From NCBI GenBank assembly GCA_020796225.1, contig CM036756.1:65841152-65905151 (forward strand): DNA of 64,000 nt. The letters are read 5' to 3'. Made by a program: the position numbers and the translations under genes. This DNA comes from Arion vulgaris. Taxonomy: Eukaryota; Mollusca; Gastropoda; Stylommatophora; Arionidae. Below are positions 40,401 through 46,400 of this stretch, piece after piece; within the stretch, counting starts at the first letter, position 1; each line of letters starts with the position of its first letter. The notes beneath the pieces were generated by a model that searched no databases, was not told the origin of the DNA, and saw only the letters and a list, made by a program, of their open reading frames with translations.

Positions 40401-43400
40401 ATGTTTAAGAGTGGACTTTTTTTTCTCAAATGTTAATCATTATGATTTTCCGGTGTGTTGGTCAAGATGGCGGGACATGTTTTCTTCTAGCTTGGCCCAC
40501 AAACTATTGATCGTCGGCCCGACAAGCCGTCATCGTAAAAATCACCACTGTTTGAGAAACAGAGTTTAGGCTCTAAATGCTTCGATGATTCGTTCGAACT
40601 TGTTTAATACACAAATAAGACAAGAGACCAAGCAAGAAAATGTATCAAATTTTATAAGAAAGCGTCGCTGGAACTACATCGGCCACACACTTAGAATGGA
40701 TGAGAGAAGACTCCCTTACCAACCTCTCATATGGACACCAGAGGGAAAAAGAAAACGAGGAAGACCAAGAGAGACTCTGCGTAGAACCATCATCAGAGAA
40801 GGCTCAACGATGAGCCTAGCAAACATTAAAGACCTAAAACAGATAGCAACGAACCGCGAGACATGGAGAGCTATGACCTCTGCCCTATGCGCCGCCCACA
40901 GGCCCAAGAGGAAAGACTAACTAATCATTATGATTACCTCAAGCAACATGTACTTCTCAGTCTACGAATCCACATCATGCAATTCCTTAACAGAAAACGT
41001 CATCACAATGTATGAAAAGTCAGTGGTAACTCACAGTGAGAAAGAAAGCAATAGAACCTAGTCTTCTTTTGTTGATGTATTTCCTACTTGTTGCAGTGTG
41101 CTTCTAAAACCTCAGAATAATCATGTTAATGAGTTAGACTAGAAGCAGAAATCTTTAGGGATTTCAAGTATGTAACATTTAAGAGAAGAAGAGGAAGACC
41201 ACGGAGAAGATGGATTTATGATGTTACTGATGGTTTGAACATGACGACTGCAGAGGCAGAATATCTGGCCTATGAGAGAGAGAATTCTGGAGGACTGTTG
41301 GGGTGGCAAAGTTCTGCTCAGGACAAGCTATTTGATGAAAATTTTAGAAAGTAAATCTAAAGAAGAAACACTTTTATGTTATGTTCGTGGGCGTCCATAG
41401 GTTAAGTCAAGAAGGTGGTGGTGGTACATGTATAAATAACTTTTAGATAAGACATTGTGATTGACGTTTGCTATAAACAATTATAACAAGTTAACCCTTT
41501 CACTCCGTAATCATTTTTTTTAACCACCGAACGCATTTATATTGTACCGTATACTGAATTCGCCACTAAAGTGGCTTTTGAGTCATCTTAAAGAAGCCAA
41601 AATATCGGTTCAGAAAGGCGAAGGTGTTATTTTGTTTTATACCTGAAGCCAGCCATCGAAATCTGATCTAAAACTGGTCTTCTCCATTTCTGAGTAGTAA
41701 ATTATCAACTGAAATTTGTTTTTTATTAATATTTGCACAATTCCCAACACCCTCCATCGTGAAAAATGTATGTGGACGCCCATAGTCATATTTGTATTGT
41801 CATTCACATTCATTCGAGTAGACGAGACTTGTTTATCTGGAAAGACACTTTTTCTGGGAAAAGAAAGAAAACTCTAAACCATGGGTTCCCAAAGTGGGTG
41901 GTACCTGCAACCCCAGTGGGCGCTGAAGACTTTCAGGGGTGGGGGCGATAGTGGGTTCAGAAGCATTTGGGGAAGTTTTTTCATGATTTTGTTATTGAAT
42001 AATCATTTAAAATTTGAATTCTGCAATTTAATTCATCTTATGTCCATCTTAAACGAGCCATTTTTAAATAAATTGTATATTTCATATATATAATCATTTG
42101 AAAATTGACCATGTATAACAGAAATATATATCAATTTTCTATGTCAAAGTGAAAATAGAGCATGTGTATAGATATATGTTGGGGGAGGGGGGCGTTGGCG
42201 AACTTATAATAGCGAGGGGGTGTTACAAAGTTTATGTCGTTTGAAGTGGGCAGTGGGCGGAAAAAGTTTGGGAATCTATGCTCTAAAACTCTGCTGCCTT
42301 GCTGTCATTTTGGGGGTGAATTTTTGATGACTAAACCTCGAGATCAAATTCAGAGTTCCTAAGATAGTTTGCTAGCAACCTCTTTGACGTCAAACTATGT
42401 TTGTTTGTGTCGTTCCTTTTTGTTTAAAGTTGTTGCCTTATCAGGAGGAATCTGCTGATTGAGCAACGGTGATCCCCATATCTTTATGCTTAGGTTCTGA
42501 AACTATCCATACTACACTCTGCATCAGTTGCCTCTCGAGACCAATAGAGTGCCTTAGAACGTGTGTCAAGTGAACAAATATAACTACTTGTTGTGTTAAA
42601 TTTGCAATGATATTTTATTCTTCTTCTTCTTTTGTCAGCACACTGTTACCGGGTTGTTAACCCAGTGTCGTGGTTTTATGTATTTGTCTTGCGCTTCCCT
42701 GGTGACTTGTGTTGTCAGCACACTGTTACCGGGTTGTTAACCCAGTGTCGTGGTTTTATGTATTTGTCTTGCGCTTCTCTGGTGACTTGTGTTGTCAGCA
42801 CACTGTTACCGAGTTGTTAACCCAGTGTCGTGGTTTTATGTATTTGTCTTGCGCTTCTCTGGTGACTTGTGTTGTCAGCACACTGTTACCGGGTTGTTAA
42901 CCCAGTGTCGGGGTTTTATGTATTTGTCTTGTGCTTCTCTGGTGACTTGTGTTGTCAGCACTCTGTTACCGGGTTGTTAACCCAGTGTCGTGGTTTTATG
43001 TATTTGTCTTGTGCTTCTCTGGTGACTTGTGTTGTCAGCACACTGTTACCGAGTTGTTAACCCAGTGTCGTGGTTTTATGTATTTGTCTTGCGCTTCTCT
43101 GGTGACTTGTGTTGTCAGCACACTGTTACCGAGTTGTTAACCAGTGTCGTGGTTTTATGTATTTGTCTTGCGCTTCTCTGGTGACTTGTGTTGTCAGCAC
43201 ACTGTTACCGAGTTGTTAACCCAGTGTCGTGGTTTTATGTATTTGTCTTGCGCTTCTCTGGTGACTTGTGTGATGGTATTTTATTAACTTATTATTATTG
43301 TAATGCCAGTTTGGATTTTTTCAGAAAGAAAAGTGTAAATACTTCGTTACACTTCAATTCATTTCTCGGGGTTTCTGTTGCGTAGAGTTTATGTGCTCGC

Positions 43401-46400
43401 CTCTCGACCTAAAGGTACTCGGTTCGCTTCCATGTGGGAGCCATTGTGATATTTTTCTACAGATCCCTGGTCTCAGTGTAGGTGTGATCGAGCTTCTAGT
43501 CCTATCGTAGGCGGGCGATAAAACGTAGTTTTTCAAACTCAGCAGACTGTCCTTGCTGGTCATCAATGCTTCAGTATACTTTTAATAAAATCAATAAATG
43601 TATTAAGCAGTGGCGGCTCGTGATCATTTTTGTTGGTGGGGCCAGATTTTTTTCCCGGATAAATCATGGTTTTTGATTGCTATATTTTAATTGATAAAAT
43701 AATAAATACACGTTATACATTATTTTGGTGGGGCCCGGCCCACTGGCCCTTAATGACGAGCCGCCACTGGTATTAAGTATATGAAATGATGCAACTGTCC
43801 CATTATGAAATGTGTGATAAATAGAAGAGTTACAATGAATATGATTAATATAAACACATTCTTGTCCTGCTTCTAGGAAACGTCATTTCCAATAAGTAGA
43901 AAACGAATATTATTTGGTGATGTGGGAAGTGCTACAATTTTAGACTACCTGGACAAGGATCACAATGGACAGGTTGGTTGTTTTCTCTAAGAAGTAATAA
44001 CTGTGATGGTTTATGCTTCTTTCTTGCGTATGATGCTATGATGATTATTTCTAGATATTATGTGTGCATTTCTAAATATTTGGAAATAATTTGTAACATC
44101 ATTGCTAACAAGAGATGAAAATAGGATGAAGGAAATGAAAAGAAGAACAAACATAGTTTTACAAAAACTGAAACAACTAAAATCAGTATGGAATGGAACT
44201 GATAGGAAAATTAATATCAAATACTTAGAGCATGCATATTTCCAGTGACAATGTTTGTGTGTGTGGGAAATATGAACATTTAACAAGACATTGGAAAAGT
44301 ATAAATGTGATTTTTAATATAAATGTTACAGATAAATACTCCATATACCATTGACAGAGAAGAGAACAAATAATAGATATATCCAGAAGGAAGTAAAAAT
44401 CAAATAAAACTGGCTGATGCTACAAATAAGAATTCGAAAGTTGAAGTATTTTGGACATATAAAAAAGACACAAATGGTTGATCAAGACCATTATGGAAAG
44501 AGACATCCTGAGCAAAGAGAACAAGAGGAAGACCATGGAGATGATGATGTAACTGATGATTTAAGCATGATAGAGGCACAGGCGGAACACCTGGCCTATG
44601 AGAGAAAGAAATTATAAAGGACTGTTAGGGGGGCAAAGTTCTGCTCAGGACAAGCTATTTTATGATGTGTAAATATATCTCATGTAAGTATGTATATATT
44701 TATGTAACATCTTGTACAGACTATGACTCTCATCACAGTGCACCTGAAAGACTTGATCTCTAGCCAATTCTACCACCTCCTATGTTTTCATGTTCAAGGT
44801 TTCATTAATACCCTGTTGTCACCATCATATTGGTCGTCCTCTTTCTCATCTTCCAGGAACAATGATCTGTATAATTTCTCTCTCAAAGTCACTGTGGCAT
44901 TTAATGTGATTAAAATATTTCACTTTCCAAGACATGATATTATTTATGAGCAAATCTTCCTAAGTGTTCAAATCTTGTAGGATGTGAATATTTCTTCTCT
45001 TTTTTGCAATGTATTTTTAAGAATGTTTATTTAACACTGTTTTAAAAGATTCTACTTGCCTCTTTAACACTTGTGTAATAGTCGATAATGGTGTACAATG
45101 AACATAAAATGGAACGAATTCAGGAGAAGTAATGAAATCAGAGACATGTCTGGTCAACCACTAGTAACAACTGTTATAAGAAAGAGAAAATGGAGATATG
45201 TTGGACACTTCTTGAGAAGTAATGATCAACGAATATCAAAGCAGGCATTAAAGTGGGATGCAAAGGGTTCAAGAAAGAGAGGACGACCTAAGTAGACCCT
45301 GAATGAACTTTGCTGAGAGAGGCAAGAAATGTCTGTCTCAGTTCGATGAAGGAGATTGAGCGAGTTGCCCAGGATAGAGCAGTATGGAGAAATTGCTTGC
45401 AGGCCCTATGTAACGTATAACGAAAGGAATTATTATTATTAATGGCCCAAGATTCCCATTCTGATGTTGCCACAGGAAAAATGCAAGTTTTACTTTTGTT
45501 GACTAATCTATGTTATGTATGTATGTGTTCTTGACCTTTAGAATGCCTTTCTCTTCATTTTTGTATCTGGGCATGCTGGAGTCAAGGGTACTGAACAAGC
45601 TGATAGATTGGTTGACATGGCTATGATATCAGAGGGAACTACAATGTACCGAAGTGACATTATTAACGCATTGAGAGAGTCTTTCCAAACAGATGAGTTT
45701 CAGGGTTGTGAATCCCAGTCACTGGCCAGATTGAGAGAGATGGGTGTCGATATTGGTAGAGCATGAAAATAACGATATACCAAATATGCAAAGAGATTGA
45801 ATAATCAACATTGAACTGGCATGTTGAGCCACTGGACGCTGCTAGATTTGTTGAGGAAGGGATCAGAGCACCTATGGGCATATCTAGAGTGCTATGATGA
45901 CAGTTCATCATATAACTGATAACTGAAGGCTAATCAAGGATAAAGTCTGTTAGTATAAGCTAAATATGATATGATGCTCTTAATGAAATTCATATTTTAT
46001 ATTTTCTATATTACAGATAAGTTACACCGAGTTGTTAAGTTTTATGGAAGAGACAGGACTCAGTATGCAGAACAGATTCCTTGGATATCAAAGACGAGTC
46101 ATTGTTGGCTTTTCCAGTTTCTTGGATACATTGCAGGCAACTTTGCTGACAAATGTCAAGAGGGTCTATGTTGAGGTATGTCTTATAAATATTTTTTATG
46201 CAGATGAATGATTGTAATAAGAGACCGGTTTAGAAATGAAGACATCAGGAAAAAATTGGGTACATAATCAATTCTGAACTTCATCAAGAAACAACAAATT
46301 AAATGATTCCGCCACATAAGCAGATTACCAACAGGCAGTACACCTCAAAGAGCACTGTTACTCTGATACAGTGGATACAAAGCAAAAGGCTGTCCATGTA

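Noticed and set aside
40585..40920. Host gene from the 111-codon open frame
   Set aside because: It is the C-terminal tail of LINE family B, with a near-identical copy at 11148-11530.
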